The notes below the pieces were generated by a model that worked only from the letters and a program-made list of their open reading frames with translations, had not been told where the DNA came from and made no database searches. A DNA stretch of 64,000 bases from Congregibacter litoralis KT71. Lineage in GTDB: Bacteria; Pseudomonadota; Gammaproteobacteria; Pseudomonadales; Halieaceae. The DNA is taken from the NCBI RefSeq assembly GCF_000153125.2, contig NZ_CM002299.1, positions 1,306,324-1,370,323 of the forward strand, in the 5' to 3' direction. This document shows, one piece after another, positions 9,480-17,860 of this stretch (position 1 is the first letter of the stretch; each line of letters starts with the position of its first letter). The position numbers were made by a program, and so were the translations under genes.

Positions 9480-10567
9480 TGAAAACTTCAATGCGAATGC
9501 TCGGCGTCGGCATATTGCTCACGACGGTCGGCCTGGCGGGCTGTGAGAAGCCTCCCCAGGAGGTGGTGCAGCGAGGCTATCGCGGCACGGGTATGGAGCA
9601 GGTGATCAATCCGGGCACCCTTGACGATATGATCGCCAGGAATCAGGCGCCCGAGGCTGCCCCCGCGGTACCGGCAACGGGTCCGAAGGCCGGGGACATC
9701 TACGAAAACGTGCAGGTACTGGGCGATCTGAGTGTGGGTGAATTCACGCGCCTCATGGCCTCCATTACCGAGTGGGTCTCTCCTGAGGAAGGTTGTACCT
9801 ATTGTCACGGCAACGAAGGTTTTGCGGCGGATGACAAGTACACCAAAAAAGTCGCACGGGTCATGATCGCCATGACCCAGCGGGCCAACGAAACCTGGGG
9901 CGCTACTCACACGGCTCCCACGGGTGTGACCTGCTACACCTGTCACCGCGGCAACAACGTGCCCGAGTACGTCTGGGTAACCGAAGAAGCGCCGATGATG
10001 CCCGGTTCCTTTGCCACGGCGCCCACGGGTCAGAATGTTGCCGATGTGGCGGCGAACGGTTACGCGTCCCTGCCTTACGATCCCTTCACGCCCTATCTTG
10101 AGGGCGATGCAGATATTCGTATGGCGGGCGATACAGCGCTGCCCACAGGTAATCGCAAGTCTATCAAGCAGACCGAGTGGACCTACTCGCTGATGATGCA
10201 CTTCTCCCAGTCCCTGGGCGTGAATTGCACCTACTGTCACAACAGCCGAGCCTTTGCCAACTGGGAGCAAAGCCCTCCCACCCGCGTAAAGGCCTGGCAT
10301 GCGATCCGTATGGTGCGAGAGCTGAACAACGAATATGTCTGGGAGACCAACGACTGGCTTCCCGAGCACCGCCAGGGGCCGTCGGGTGACCCGCAGAAAA
10401 TCGCGTGCAACACCTGTCACCAGGGTGCCTACAAGCCTCTCTACGGCGCTCCGATGCTCAAGGATTTCCCGAACCTGGCGACACAGTCAGCCGGTTCAAA
10501 GAAGCTCATCAAGGTCGCGACGGAGTCTGAGAAGGCACCGGCTGCCGCCATGGTGGGTGGAGGTTAA
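9476..10567 (+). CDS. pufC: Reaction-centre tetraheme cytochrome c subunit
   Basis: A 363-residue lipoprotein that re-reduces the photo-oxidised special pair on the periplasmic side. A signal peptide with lipobox LAGC (Cys near residue 23) anchors it. Four heme motifs are visible: CTYCH (about 107), CYTCH (153), CTYCH (251) and CNTCH (311). Two in-frame ATGs (9476 and 9479) overlap the pufM stop; GGGAGG ends at 9472 and fits the second ATG slightly better. It is followed by an unusually structured 146-bp gap and then pufB. Confidence 0.96.
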   Translation: MMKTSMRMLGVGILLTTVGLAGCEKPPQEVVQRGYRGTGMEQVINPGTLDDMIARNQAPEAAPAVPATGPKAGDIYENVQVLGDLSVGEFTRLMASITEWVSPEEGCTYCHGNEGFAADDKYTKKVARVMIAMTQRANETWGATHTAPTGVTCYTCHRGNNVPEYVWVTEEAPMMPGSFATAPTGQNVADVAANGYASLPYDPFTPYLEGDADIRMAGDTALPTGNRKSIKQTEWTYSLMMHFSQSLGVNCTYCHNSRAFANWEQSPPTRVKAWHAIRMVRELNNEYVWETNDWLPEHRQGPSGDPQKIACNTCHQGAYKPLYGAPMLKDFPNLATQSAGSKKLIKVATESEKAPAAAMVGGG

Positions 10568-10578
10568 AAGAATCTAGG

Positions 10579-10602
10579 GCGGCTCCACTCCGGTGGGCCG
10601 CT
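10579..10602 (+). other. Hairpin after pufC
   Basis: GCGGC and CCAC pair with GTGG and GCCGC around a short loop, with one bulged T. No T-run follows, so it is more likely a processing or 3'-protecting hairpin for the pufLMC message than a terminator. In Rhodobacter, intercistronic puf hairpins set the antenna to reaction-centre mRNA ratio; the same role here is inferred. Confidence 0.45.
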
Positions 10603-10661
10603 GTAGGTGCAGTGGCTATAGGTGCCTGTAAAGGTGTCCACAGCGCTGTCAAGGCCCCCCA

Positions 10662-10679
10662 GGCCTTTATTAAAGGTCC
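10662..10679. other. Palindrome upstream of pufB
   Basis: CCTTTATTAAAGG is a perfect palindrome around a central T, flanked by further GG/CC pairs (one mismatch). It lies about 35 bp upstream of the pufB start. It could be a 5' stabilising hairpin of a processed pufBA transcript or an operator. It does not match the PpsR consensus. Confidence 0.4.
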
Positions 10680-10713
10680 GGGGATAACGTAAGTAGACAT
10701 GGGAGAGATAACC

Positions 10714-10857
10714 ATGAGCGATTCTAGCAGCCTTACAGGGCTCTCAGATGGTGCCGCCCGGGAGTTTCACAGCTTGTATGTGAAAAGCTTTCTGGGATTC
10801 ACCGCAGTAGCGGTTGTGGCACACCTTCTGGTGTGGTCCTGGAGACCTTGGCTCTAA
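10714..10857 (+). CDS. pufB: Light-harvesting 1 beta chain
   Basis: A 47-residue LH1 beta polypeptide. The N-terminal polar part contains [13 protein letters not shown], typical of antenna beta chains, followed by one membrane helix with the bacteriochlorophyll-ligating histidine in [15 protein letters not shown] and the usual Trp-rich C-terminus. GGGAGAGA (10701-10708) is the RBS. The gene lies distal to pufLMC, unlike the Rhodobacter order pufBALM; the LMC-BA order is known in OM60/NOR5-type gammaproteobacteria. Confidence 0.95.
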   Translation: MSDSSSLTGLSDGAAREFHSLYVKSFLGFTAVAVVAHLLVWSWRPWL

Positions 10858-10927
10858 CAGGTTTTCATTTAGGCACTGAACCGGCGATTGCACCTCGGTG
10901 CGTCGTTCTAAACAAAGGAGATGCAGC

Positions 10928-11119
10928 ATGCATAAAATTTGGATGATTTTTGATCCGCGTAGAATACTGGTAGCTAACGCTATCTTTCTTTTTACGCTAG
11001 CGGTCTTGATCCATTTTGTTTTGCTGAGCACTGCGAAGTACAACTGGATCGAAGGTGATTCGATGGCAGGTGCTTCAACGGCCCAGCACATGGAAGCACT
11101 GCCCCCCTCGCGCAGCTAG
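10928..11119 (+). CDS. pufA: Light-harvesting 1 alpha chain
   Basis: A 63-residue LH1 alpha polypeptide beginning [18 protein letters not shown], the classic antenna alpha N-terminus. A single membrane helix carries the bacteriochlorophyll-binding histidine in [12 protein letters not shown], followed by the KYNWIEG segment. The ATG at 10928 has AAAGGAG 7 bases upstream. The frame is open upstream to 10898, but that extension has no RBS and does not fit the family. It follows pufB by 70 bp, with a small GCACC-TC-GGTGC inverted repeat between. With PufB it forms the LH1 ring. Confidence 0.95.
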   Translation: MHKIWMIFDPRRILVANAIFLFTLAVLIHFVLLSTAKYNWIEGDSMAGASTAQHMEALPPSRS

Positions 11120-11142
11120 CGCATTGGGCAATGCAACTTAGT

Positions 11143-11172
11143 GTGTCCACGGCCTCCCCCGGTCGTGGGCAC
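11143..11172 (+). terminator. Possible terminator or attenuator after pufA
   Basis: GTGTCCACGGCC and GGTCGTGGGCAC pair at 10 of 12 positions around a TCCCCC loop and are followed by CGTTTCTT. The T-run is weak, so this may be an attenuator or mRNA 3'-end stabiliser that limits read-through into idi. Confidence 0.45.
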
Positions 11173-11278
11173 CGTTTCTTGAATAACAACTGCGCGGTAC
11201 CTACCGTCAGATATTGCGTAATTTATTGCGCGTTCTATTGCGCGCTCAACGTGTTTCACCTTCAAAGGAGCGCCGATC

Positions 11279-11929
11279 TTGTCCGACATTAACAACGAGT
11301 CAGGCACAAACAAAGCGAGCGTCAGCGTCATGCGTGCTCCCGTGTCCTTTGCCAGTGAAGAACTTATTCTTGTCGATAGCGACGATACCGTCGTTGGCTA
11401 TCGCGATAAATTTAATACTCACGAGGGGGCGGGTGTCCTGCACCGGGCGTTTTCGGCTTTTCTCTTTGATCATCACGGCCACCTTCTGGTCCATCGCCGG
11501 AGTGAGCACAAACCCCTCTGGCCCGGTTTCTGGACCAATAGCTGCTGTAGTCATCCCCGTCGGGGTGAGAGCATTGATGCCGCGGTAACGCGGCGGCTTA
11601 GGGAAGAGTTGGGCGTCACCGCAGTGTCGACGCCGGTGTACAAGTTTGAGTACCACGCGCATTTTGAAGCCGTGGGAAGTGAACACGAACTGTGCCACGT
11701 TTATCTGGCGCGCTCTGTCGATGAGGTGGAGGTGTCACCCCACGCGGAAGAGGTGATGGAGTGGTGCTGGCTGGCGATGGATGATGTGGATGCCTGGCTG
11801 GTGGAGCGGCCGGAGGATCTTACTCCCTGGTTTCGCCAGGAATGGTCTGCGCTTCGAGGTCTTTACCGCCCCCAGTTGGAACGATTCGTCAGCGACTGCA
11901 TCGAAGCGGGCCGGAGAGGCGCCGCATAA
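11279..11929 (+). CDS. idi: Isopentenyl-diphosphate delta-isomerase, type I
   Basis: A 216-residue Nudix-fold enzyme that interconverts IPP and DMAPP, supplying CrtE. The family signature WPGFWTNSCCSHPRRGE contains the catalytic cysteine, and the Nudix helix appears as RRLREELGV. A later ELCHVYL and EEVMEWCWL fit the family. The start is TTG at 11279, 8 bases behind AAAGGAG; the first ATG at 11330 has no good RBS and would still leave the domain intact. It lies on the puf strand and converges on hemN. Idi inside a PGC makes sense because IPP derived from the MEP pathway must be balanced for pigment tails and carotenoids. Confidence 0.9.
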   Translation: MSDINNESGTNKASVSVMRAPVSFASEELILVDSDDTVVGYRDKFNTHEGAGVLHRAFSAFLFDHHGHLLVHRRSEHKPLWPGFWTNSCCSHPRRGESIDAAVTRRLREELGVTAVSTPVYKFEYHAHFEAVGSEHELCHVYLARSVDEVEVSPHAEEVMEWCWLAMDDVDAWLVERPEDLTPWFRQEWSALRGLYRPQLERFVSDCIEAGRRGAA

Positions 11930-11986
11930 AGACCCGTCAAAACAGCGGTTGCTTGGAATGCTTTGACGACGATGTATCGGTGAGAC

Positions 11987-12052
11987 AGCGCTAGGGAAAG
12001 GCGCCTAGGCCCGTGGAGCGCTAGGCAAAGGAGCACTAGGCAAAGGAGCGCC
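11987..12052. repeat. 15-bp tandem repeat overlapping the hemN stop
   Basis: The unit AGCGCTAGGCAAAGG occurs four times plus a partial copy: 11987 (one change), 12002 (degenerate), 12017 (exact), 12032 (one change), and six bases at 12047. The last copies run into the 3' end of hemN, so the hemN stop codon (12036-12038) and its final residues are made of repeat. It occupies the space between convergent idi and hemN. Confidence 0.85.
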
Positions 12053-13379
12053 AACGGTACACAGGCGAGGAGTCGCCCCAGGCCTGGTGCAGAGTGAAGC
12101 GCCCGGCTTCTGTCATGGTCAGCTTGTCTCCCTCAATTTCCACAAGCCCATCCTCTTTCAGAGCCTGCAGGGCAGGATATTCCTGCTTGGGGTCGAGGAG
12201 CGTGTGCTGATCGTCATCAAGATGGAGGTTGCACATCAAATCTGACAACGCGTGGCGACGGGCACGAAGATTCGGGCTGAGTCGCGCGGCTGCACTCATG
12301 GGCAGCTCGCCGCGCTCCAGGCTCTCGCGCCATTGCTCGATATCCGCATGATTCTGCACGCAAATACTGGAAAGGTCCGTCATGGAGCTGCTGCCCAGTC
12401 CGACGACACCGCGGCCCGTCTGCTCCGTGTAGCCAATCCAGTTTCTGTGAAGAGCGCCGGTTCTGTGCGCCTCGCTGATACGATCCTGCGAGCGGGCGAA
12501 ACAGTCGAGGCCAATCCATTCGTAGTCCGATTGACAGAATTTTTCGACAATACGGCTGAAAATCGCGACTTTGTCGGCAATAGAGGGCATTTGTCGGGAG
12601 TCAATCGCCCGCTGATGCTGGAAGTGATTGGCCCGGCGGGAGTAGGTAAAGCAGGATACGCGATCAGGCTCAAGCGCCAATAATTCCTCAACGGTCTTCT
12701 GCACGCTCGATGCGCTCTGCATAGGTAAACCGTAGACAAGATCCGTAGCCACGGTGGTAAAGCCGATCTGTCGGGCGGTTTCCACCACATCACGGACCAC
12801 GGGTAAGGATTGATGCCTGCCCAGGGCCTGTTGCACCGTAGGGTCCAGGTCTCGCAGCTCGAGATTCAGGTTTCTGAAGCCAAGGCCGTGAAGCAGCGAT
12901 AATTGGGACACGGAGGCGCGATGGGCGTTGGCCTCCAGGGATGACTCGGTCTGCGCGTCAATAACGAAGTACTTGTCGAGAATGTCCACAAGTCGCACGA
13001 GCTGCAGTTCCGACAAATAATTCGGTGTGCCTCCCCCGAGATGGAGTTGCTGCAGACGCCGGTTTCTACCCAGGTGGTCCGTGACAAGCTGTACCTCGAT
13101 CTCCAGCGTATCGAGATAGTGATCGATTTGCTTGTGATCGTGGCTAACGGTGGTCTGGTGGTCGCAGCTCAGACAGCGCGACGGGCAGAAGGGCAAATGA
13201 ATATAGACAGACAGAGCTTCATCGATGTTGCGCTTTTCTTCTTCCAGCGCAGCAATGTAATCATTGTGCGATACGGCCGGGTCGAAGCTCAGGCCGCTGT
13301 CGAACACCTTGGTGTTGCTGGGTTCGATACCCCCGGAGGTAATAATCATCCGGGCTTCCTTGCTGTCGCGGTTTACCAT
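12036..13379 (-). CDS. hemN: Oxygen-independent coproporphyrinogen III oxidase-like radical SAM protein
   Basis: A 447-residue HemN-family radical SAM enzyme, expected to decarboxylate coproporphyrinogen III to protoporphyrinogen IX under low oxygen. It has YIHLPFC with the cluster cysteines C65, C69 and C72 (CxxxCxxC) and the SAM-binding GGGTPNYL. The extra Cys found two residues after the third cluster cysteine in E. coli HemN (CGC) is replaced: here the third Cys is followed by Asp-His. The ATG at 13379 has AGAGGA upstream; a TTG at 13400 is possible. It is read in the same direction as the puh genes, 247 bp downstream of puhE, with its own promoter. Confidence 0.85.
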   Translation of the reverse strand: MVNRDSKEARMIITSGGIEPSNTKVFDSGLSFDPAVSHNDYIAALEEEKRNIDEALSVYIHLPFCPSRCLSCDHQTTVSHDHKQIDHYLDTLEIEVQLVTDHLGRNRRLQQLHLGGGTPNYLSELQLVRLVDILDKYFVIDAQTESSLEANAHRASVSQLSLLHGLGFRNLNLELRDLDPTVQQALGRHQSLPVVRDVVETARQIGFTTVATDLVYGLPMQSASSVQKTVEELLALEPDRVSCFTYSRRANHFQHQRAIDSRQMPSIADKVAIFSRIVEKFCQSDYEWIGLDCFARSQDRISEAHRTGALHRNWIGYTEQTGRGVVGLGSSSMTDLSSICVQNHADIEQWRESLERGELPMSAAARLSPNLRARRHALSDLMCNLHLDDDQHTLLDPKQEYPALQALKEDGLVEIEGDKLTMTEAGRFTLHQAWGDSSPVYRWRSFA

Positions 13380-13542
13380 GGCGACTGGTCCTCTGCACAA
13401 CTCGTGAACGTCTTCGGTCGAGTGCTTGGCTTATTATCAGATCCGTGACGGAGAAGAAGACGGGTCAATACAAGGAGGGACAGGTCTTGCCTACGGCAGG
13501 ATGGATGCCAAGCATCGGGGCATTCATCAACGTGCGAGCCTA

Positions 13543-13571
13543 AAAATAGCGCCATGCGTAATTTTTTTCAA
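13543..13571 (-). promoter_or_regulatory. Predicted sigma-70 promoter of hemN
   Basis: On the minus strand TTGAAA (13571-13566) is followed after 17 bp by TATTTT (13548-13543). Transcription would begin near 13536 and leave a leader of roughly 155 nt before hemN. No FNR or PpsR box was recognised next to it. The rest of the 247-bp puhE-hemN gap shows no other gene. Confidence 0.55.
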
Positions 13572-13626
13572 GTTCTGCCAGAAAATATAAATGCATGAGC
13601 ATCGTGGTTTTTCGCAACGATTTGGA

Positions 13627-14454
13627 CTAAGAGTGTTTGGTTAACGGCATCCCTGAAACGTCGTTAACAGCGGTGCTGGGCTTGTGCTGATCTGTTTCAG
13701 AGGCGGGCGAAAGCGCCCAGCGCCAAAGCACAGATTCGCCGAAGGGATACATCAAAAACCAGTGCTCGAGAACCGCAAGACTTAAAAGAGCGCTGACGAG
13801 AAGGTTGGCGCTGCGAAGGAAGGGGTCCACCGTGGCCATGGCCTGAGCGAGGAGCACAACGGCGGTAGCGGTCCCGATGGTCACCGAGAGGGGGAAAAGC
13901 AGGTTCATTGAAGCGCGGCGAGTATAGCTGTCAAGATACTGCAAATGCGCCGGGAACCAGTCGCTGTTGTAGTTCCGCACACCGAGAAACAGATTGAGTT
14001 TCGCGCTCCAGCGCATCAGCCAGAGGGAGATGCAGGTTGCGGCAGCAACCTGATTGGGGCCGTCACCGGCAAGGAGCACGACCAGTCCTACCATCGCGAT
14101 GACGGAGACCTCGTGATACAGGCTCGTCTGCAATCCCAGCCAGAATCGTCGAGCCGTGCCCGCGCCTTCTGGGCAAGCGGTTTTTCGCGGCCCCGTGATG
14201 ACACCCATGAGATAGGTCATCTCCAGCCACGCCCAGATGACAAGCCCCTGCCCGAAGCCGAGGAGGGCACCCGCGGCGGTGCGGTCTTCGCTGCGACCCG
14301 GAAGATACACCAGTGACAGCACCACCAAGCCCGTAACCAATAACAGACTGCTGCGCTGCCATTGCGGCCCGAGTCGGTTGAGAAGAAGCACCAGGCCCGT
14401 ACTGATCCACCATGCGAGGGTGACCGTGCCCAGCGCTAGGAGATAATCAATCAC
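13627..14454 (-). CDS. puhE: Photosynthetic complex putative assembly protein PuhE
   Basis: A 275-residue polytopic membrane protein with about seven hydrophobic segments, matching PuhE (DUF3623) in length and position at the end of puhABCE. Distinctive stretches are WAWLEMTYLMGVITGP and LYHEVSVIAMVGLV. PuhE affects reaction-centre and bacteriochlorophyll levels in Rhodobacter, but its biochemical role is unknown. The start is GTG, overlapping the puhC stop (GTGA). The last 30 residues are polar. Confidence 0.88.
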   Translation of the reverse strand: MIDYLLALGTVTLAWWISTGLVLLLNRLGPQWQRSSLLLVTGLVVLSLVYLPGRSEDRTAAGALLGFGQGLVIWAWLEMTYLMGVITGPRKTACPEGAGTARRFWLGLQTSLYHEVSVIAMVGLVVLLAGDGPNQVAAATCISLWLMRWSAKLNLFLGVRNYNSDWFPAHLQYLDSYTRRASMNLLFPLSVTIGTATAVVLLAQAMATVDPFLRSANLLVSALLSLAVLEHWFLMYPFGESVLWRWALSPASETDQHKPSTAVNDVSGMPLTKHS

Positions 14455-14960
14455 CAGTTGTCGACAGAATCCGCGCTACTGTCCAGCGGGGCATCCATGA
14501 GAGCGGCGAACACCGCAATGTTTGTTGAACCAAAGGCTACGAGATCGATACTTTCCGCGGTAACGGGGTCTGCCAGTACCAGTCGTCCATCGTCGTAGCG
14601 CTTGAGTTCGAACATTGAGGCAATCCCGGAATCCAGTCCCCGGCGCTGGCGCACGAGGCTGCGCACGACGCCTCGGAGGAATGCACCTTCGCCGGAGGGG
14701 ATGGTCGCGAGGGAACTCTTGCTGTGCCATTCGAAGACTTCCACGGCGCCGTCGGGCAGATCCCGGAACCCCAGCTCCCGCGTCTCGATGACCGCTGACT
14801 CGGGGGCCGAATCCATGGAGTAGCCCGTAAGCCGCGCGATGAGCGTAGCGGCAAGCACGGCCATAACGAACACCGCCAGGCCCGCAAGAAGAATACGCGA
14901 GCCCGAATCCATGGTGTTGGTTCGGGTGACCCTTTGTTCGGGTGTCATGGCTTCAGTCAC
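14451..14960 (-). CDS. puhC: Photosynthetic complex assembly protein PuhC
   Basis: A 169-residue protein with one N-terminal membrane anchor (ILLAGLAVFVMAVLAATLIA, residues about 23-42) and a periplasmic domain of about 120 residues. PuhC helps organise LH1 around the reaction centre. The segment ELGFRDLPDGAVEVFEW is typical of the family. The start is GTG at 14960 with AGAGGAAG upstream; an ATG four codons later is an alternative. It lies 21 bp after puhB and overlaps puhE by 4 bp. Confidence 0.88.
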   Translation of the reverse strand: MTEAMTPEQRVTRTNTMDSGSRILLAGLAVFVMAVLAATLIARLTGYSMDSAPESAVIETRELGFRDLPDGAVEVFEWHSKSSLATIPSGEGAFLRGVVRSLVRQRRGLDSGIASMFELKRYDDGRLVLADPVTAESIDLVAFGSTNIAVFAALMDAPLDSSADSVDNW

Positions 14961-14981
14961 GTGTCTTCCTCTGCCCGTGGA

Positions 14982-15641
14982 TCAGGACGCGCCGAGGGCA
15001 GCGCCGTGATTACCCTGCCCATGGCCCGACACCGTGGTGCTCTCCTGGCCATCCGTGGATGTTGCACTGCTGACAACGCTTGCGAGGCTTTCCGCCAGGA
15101 CATCGACATTCGCGATACTGCGCAGCGCAGGTTCCGTGGGATTGATACGCCAGCCGCGGACATTGGGCCAGAGCATCATGTAGGAGAGGCGTTTCTTCTG
15201 CTGTAGAGACAACACAACGTCGCCACTTCCGTCATCGTAACGCCGCATGTTTGCAGCCGTGACGATGGACAGCGGGATGTTCACCATCATGGGCATCGCC
15301 ACGCCAAAACGCAGCACCAGACGCTTGTCCGTGAGGGTGTAGATCGTGGTGCGAGCATAGGCAAAAGCCAGGAGGGAGAGTATGCCTACTGCCAACACAC
15401 CCAGCCCGAACATCCAGGCGCTCCCCAGTATGACTTCCGCGAGGGAGGCATTACCGGATGCCTGAACGGCCAGGTGCACAACAATGAGAACTGCAAAGTA
15501 GATGGCTACACTGCGCACATGAAAAACACGCCGCGCCATGGTTTTAAAGTCGGGTTCCCCCTGCCAGACGAGGGTCTCGTCTGACGGAAGGTAGTCCGGG
15601 AGACCCCGGATGGGCTCATCTTCGTATTCACCCACACTCAT
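14982..15641 (-). CDS. puhB: Photosynthetic complex assembly protein PuhB
   Basis: A 219-residue membrane protein with a bacterial PH-like domain. An N-terminal SDETLVWQGEPDF, two membrane segments (about 45-95) and the PH-like ARTTIYTLTDKRLVLRFG are visible. PuhB is a reaction-centre assembly factor in Rhodobacter. The ATG overlaps the puhA stop (ATGA). The C-terminal 20 residues are Gly/Ser/His-rich and probably disordered. Confidence 0.9.
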   Translation of the reverse strand: MSVGEYEDEPIRGLPDYLPSDETLVWQGEPDFKTMARRVFHVRSVAIYFAVLIVVHLAVQASGNASLAEVILGSAWMFGLGVLAVGILSLLAFAYARTTIYTLTDKRLVLRFGVAMPMMVNIPLSIVTAANMRRYDDGSGDVVLSLQQKKRLSYMMLWPNVRGWRINPTEPALRSIANVDVLAESLASVVSSATSTDGQESTTVSGHGQGNHGAALGAS

Positions 15642-16405
15642 AGCACTGGCTCCATGCGTTCCGGAAGTGCATAGAGGTAGCCGCCGCCGTAGTAGGCGCC
15701 GATCTTGTCCTCTTCCTGCAGCGTGACAAAGTCAGGGTTGGCCGTGGTCGGAGCGTCGGCAAAATGCCTGCCGCATACTGACTTGGCAACGACGTCGCCG
15801 TTGGACTTGATGCGCGCGAAGGTCATGGGAATCATCACGCGACGTTCGCCGGCGGAGACTTCCAGATAGCGGATGCAGGGCTCGCTGAGGTCAATCCAGA
15901 GATCAGTGACCGTGCCGCCCTGCACGTCATCAACACCATAAATGGGTCGACCGCGGGGATCGGGATCGCGGCTTTCGACGGTCCACTCTTCGGCGATACG
16001 CATGGGAATGATGCGGGGCGTGCCATGGTCATGGTTGAGATCCGGGGCTTCCGGACGAATCGCCCAGGCCGCAGGTCCAACGCCGTCGAGCATGGCATTA
16101 CCCGTGGGCTCGAGGGGGAAGCCCGGCGCCGGCACAATTTGCTCTGCCTTGAGTTCGTACTCCGGTGGATCTTCCTTGGGTGCCGTGCGCGTGCCCTGTC
16201 CGTGAGGCAGGATATAGGTCTTCTCTTCGGGCATGCCAAAGAGGTCACCGCCGCGATAGTTCTCGTTGTGAGAATCCACCAGGGGATAGCCTTCGCGTTT
16301 GTTTTCGCGGTGCAGATACCCCACGAGTCCGAAGAAAAATAGCCAGAACGCGTATAGCGTCAGCTGTGCAACATCAATGTACTCAGTTATAGCTCCAGTA
16401 CCCAT
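15638..16405 (-). CDS. puhA: Photosynthetic reaction centre H subunit
   Basis: A 255-residue H subunit with one N-terminal membrane helix (LTLYAFWLFFFGLVGYL, residues about 15-32) and a cytoplasmic PRC-barrel domain that caps the L/M core and shapes the proton path to QB. Family landmarks include REGYPLVDSH and YGVDDVQGGTVTDLWID. GGGAGGAAC precedes the ATG. It is followed by puhB with a 4-bp overlap and preceded by lhaA with 27 bp between, the conserved bchM-lhaA-puhABC order. Confidence 0.95.
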   Translation of the reverse strand: MGTGAITEYIDVAQLTLYAFWLFFFGLVGYLHRENKREGYPLVDSHNENYRGGDLFGMPEEKTYILPHGQGTRTAPKEDPPEYELKAEQIVPAPGFPLEPTGNAMLDGVGPAAWAIRPEAPDLNHDHGTPRIIPMRIAEEWTVESRDPDPRGRPIYGVDDVQGGTVTDLWIDLSEPCIRYLEVSAGERRVMIPMTFARIKSNGDVVAKSVCGRHFADAPTTANPDFVTLQEEDKIGAYYGGGYLYALPERMEPVL

Positions 16406-16432
16406 TTCAGTTCCTCCCTGTCAGGGTCTATG

Positions 16433-17860
16433 TCAATTCGGGAATTCATGGAGAGCGAAAGTGCTCTTTTGCCCGATTTGCCTGGAGCCGCGTACTAACG
16501 GCCCCAGTGCAATAAGTGCTGCAAACAGCAGCAGTATTTCAAGATGGTAAACAGCGCTGTAGCCGGTCGCGGGATCCATCAGCGCGCTGCCGAGGTTTCC
16601 GCTCACGGCAAGATGGGTGACGTAATCCCGCAGGGCACCGCCCAGGGCGATTGCCAGTCCTGCGGCCGTAGCCTGCACGGCGCCCCAGGCCCCAAGGGCC
16701 AGTCCTTTTTCCTCTTCATTGCCTAGCGCCATGGCGGCCGTGAGCGTGCCCACAGCAAAAAAACCGCCGCCAAGACCGATAAAGGCGGCGCCGACCTTGA
16801 ATAGAAAGGGTGAGTTCAGGGGCGCTGAAAGAATCACGGCTGCAAAGGCAAAGAGGCCCATGGAAGCGCCGTAGCCGGACAATCGTATGGGATCGGCACC
16901 ACCGCTCAGACGCCGCGAAGACAGGGCAAATGCGATGAGCATGCCCAATCCCCAGATCGCCGAGAGGCCCGTGGTCGCGCTGACGGACATGCCGAGAATC
17001 TCTCCACCATAGGGCTCGAGAAGAATGTCCTGCATGCTGAAGGCCGCCGTGCCGAGACCGATGGCGAGGAGTAAACGTTTGGTCTGCGTGGATTCGGTAA
17101 ACGCACCCCAACTGGCAGAAAAGCTGGGACGGGGGCGTGCAGGGTCCGTGCGCGAGGGCATGAGGCTTTCCTGACGCCAGAGCGCGATGGCGTTGAGCAC
17201 GATGGTGGCGATGGCCGTGCCCTGGATCACCTTGATGAGTTTGAGATTCGAGAAGTCATCAAGGAGCACAGAGAACAGCAGGGCGCTGACGATGGTTCCC
17301 ACCAGCAGCATCACGTACAGCAGCGCCACCACCTTTGGCCGGGTGTTATCGGTTGCAAGATCGGTCGCGAGAGCAAGCCCCGCGGTCTGGGTAATGTGAA
17401 GACCGGCACCTACCAGCAAAAATGCCAGCGCTGCGGCCATGGGGCCGAGCCACTGAGGCCCTGCGGCAGGGTCCGCAAGGACGATAAGTGCAAAGGGCAT
17501 GATGGCGAGGCCGCCGAACTGGGTCATGCTGCCGCCCCAGATATAGGGCACTCGGCGCCAGCCCAGGAGGGATTTGTGATGATCCGAGCGAAAACCCACC
17601 AGGGCGCGAAGGGGCGCAAAAAACAGGGGCAGGGACACCATGAGGGAGACCAGCCACGCGGACTGCCCCATCTCCAGAACCATGACCCGGTTGAGGGTGC
17701 CATTCAGAAGCACCAGCGCCATGCCGACGCTGAGTTGAAACAGGGACAGGCGCGCCAATCGCGACAGGGGAAGATCCCCGCTGACGGCGTCGGCAAAGGG
17801 TACCAGCGCAAGCACCGCCTGCGATGGAAAAATACGATCTGTGATCGCGGTCAAATTCAC
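16433..17860 (-). CDS. lhaA: LH1 assembly protein / BCD-family transporter LhaA (PucC family)
   Basis: A 475-residue, roughly twelve-helix major-facilitator-like protein of the PucC/LhaA (bacteriochlorophyll delivery) family, thought to supply pigment to LH1 during assembly. It shows LNGTLNRVMVLEMG and the region LRALVGFRSDHHKS typical of this family. The start is GTG, overlapping the bchM stop (GTGA). Its position directly before puhA identifies it as LhaA rather than PucC. A second family member is at 29279. Confidence 0.92.
   Translation of the reverse strand: MNLTAITDRIFPSQAVLALVPFADAVSGDLPLSRLARLSLFQLSVGMALVLLNGTLNRVMVLEMGQSAWLVSLMVSLPLFFAPLRALVGFRSDHHKSLLGWRRVPYIWGGSMTQFGGLAIMPFALIVLADPAAGPQWLGPMAAALAFLLVGAGLHITQTAGLALATDLATDNTRPKVVALLYVMLLVGTIVSALLFSVLLDDFSNLKLIKVIQGTAIATIVLNAIALWRQESLMPSRTDPARPRPSFSASWGAFTESTQTKRLLLAIGLGTAAFSMQDILLEPYGGEILGMSVSATTGLSAIWGLGMLIAFALSSRRLSGGADPIRLSGYGASMGLFAFAAVILSAPLNSPFLFKVGAAFIGLGGGFFAVGTLTAAMALGNEEEKGLALGAWGAVQATAAGLAIALGGALRDYVTHLAVSGNLGSALMDPATGYSAVYHLEILLLFAALIALGPLVRGSRQIGQKSTFALHEFPN

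Noticed and set aside
13373..13555. 60-codon minus-strand ORF in the hemN leader
   Set aside because: Its ATG lies inside the predicted hemN promoter between -35 and -10, and it has no RBS.
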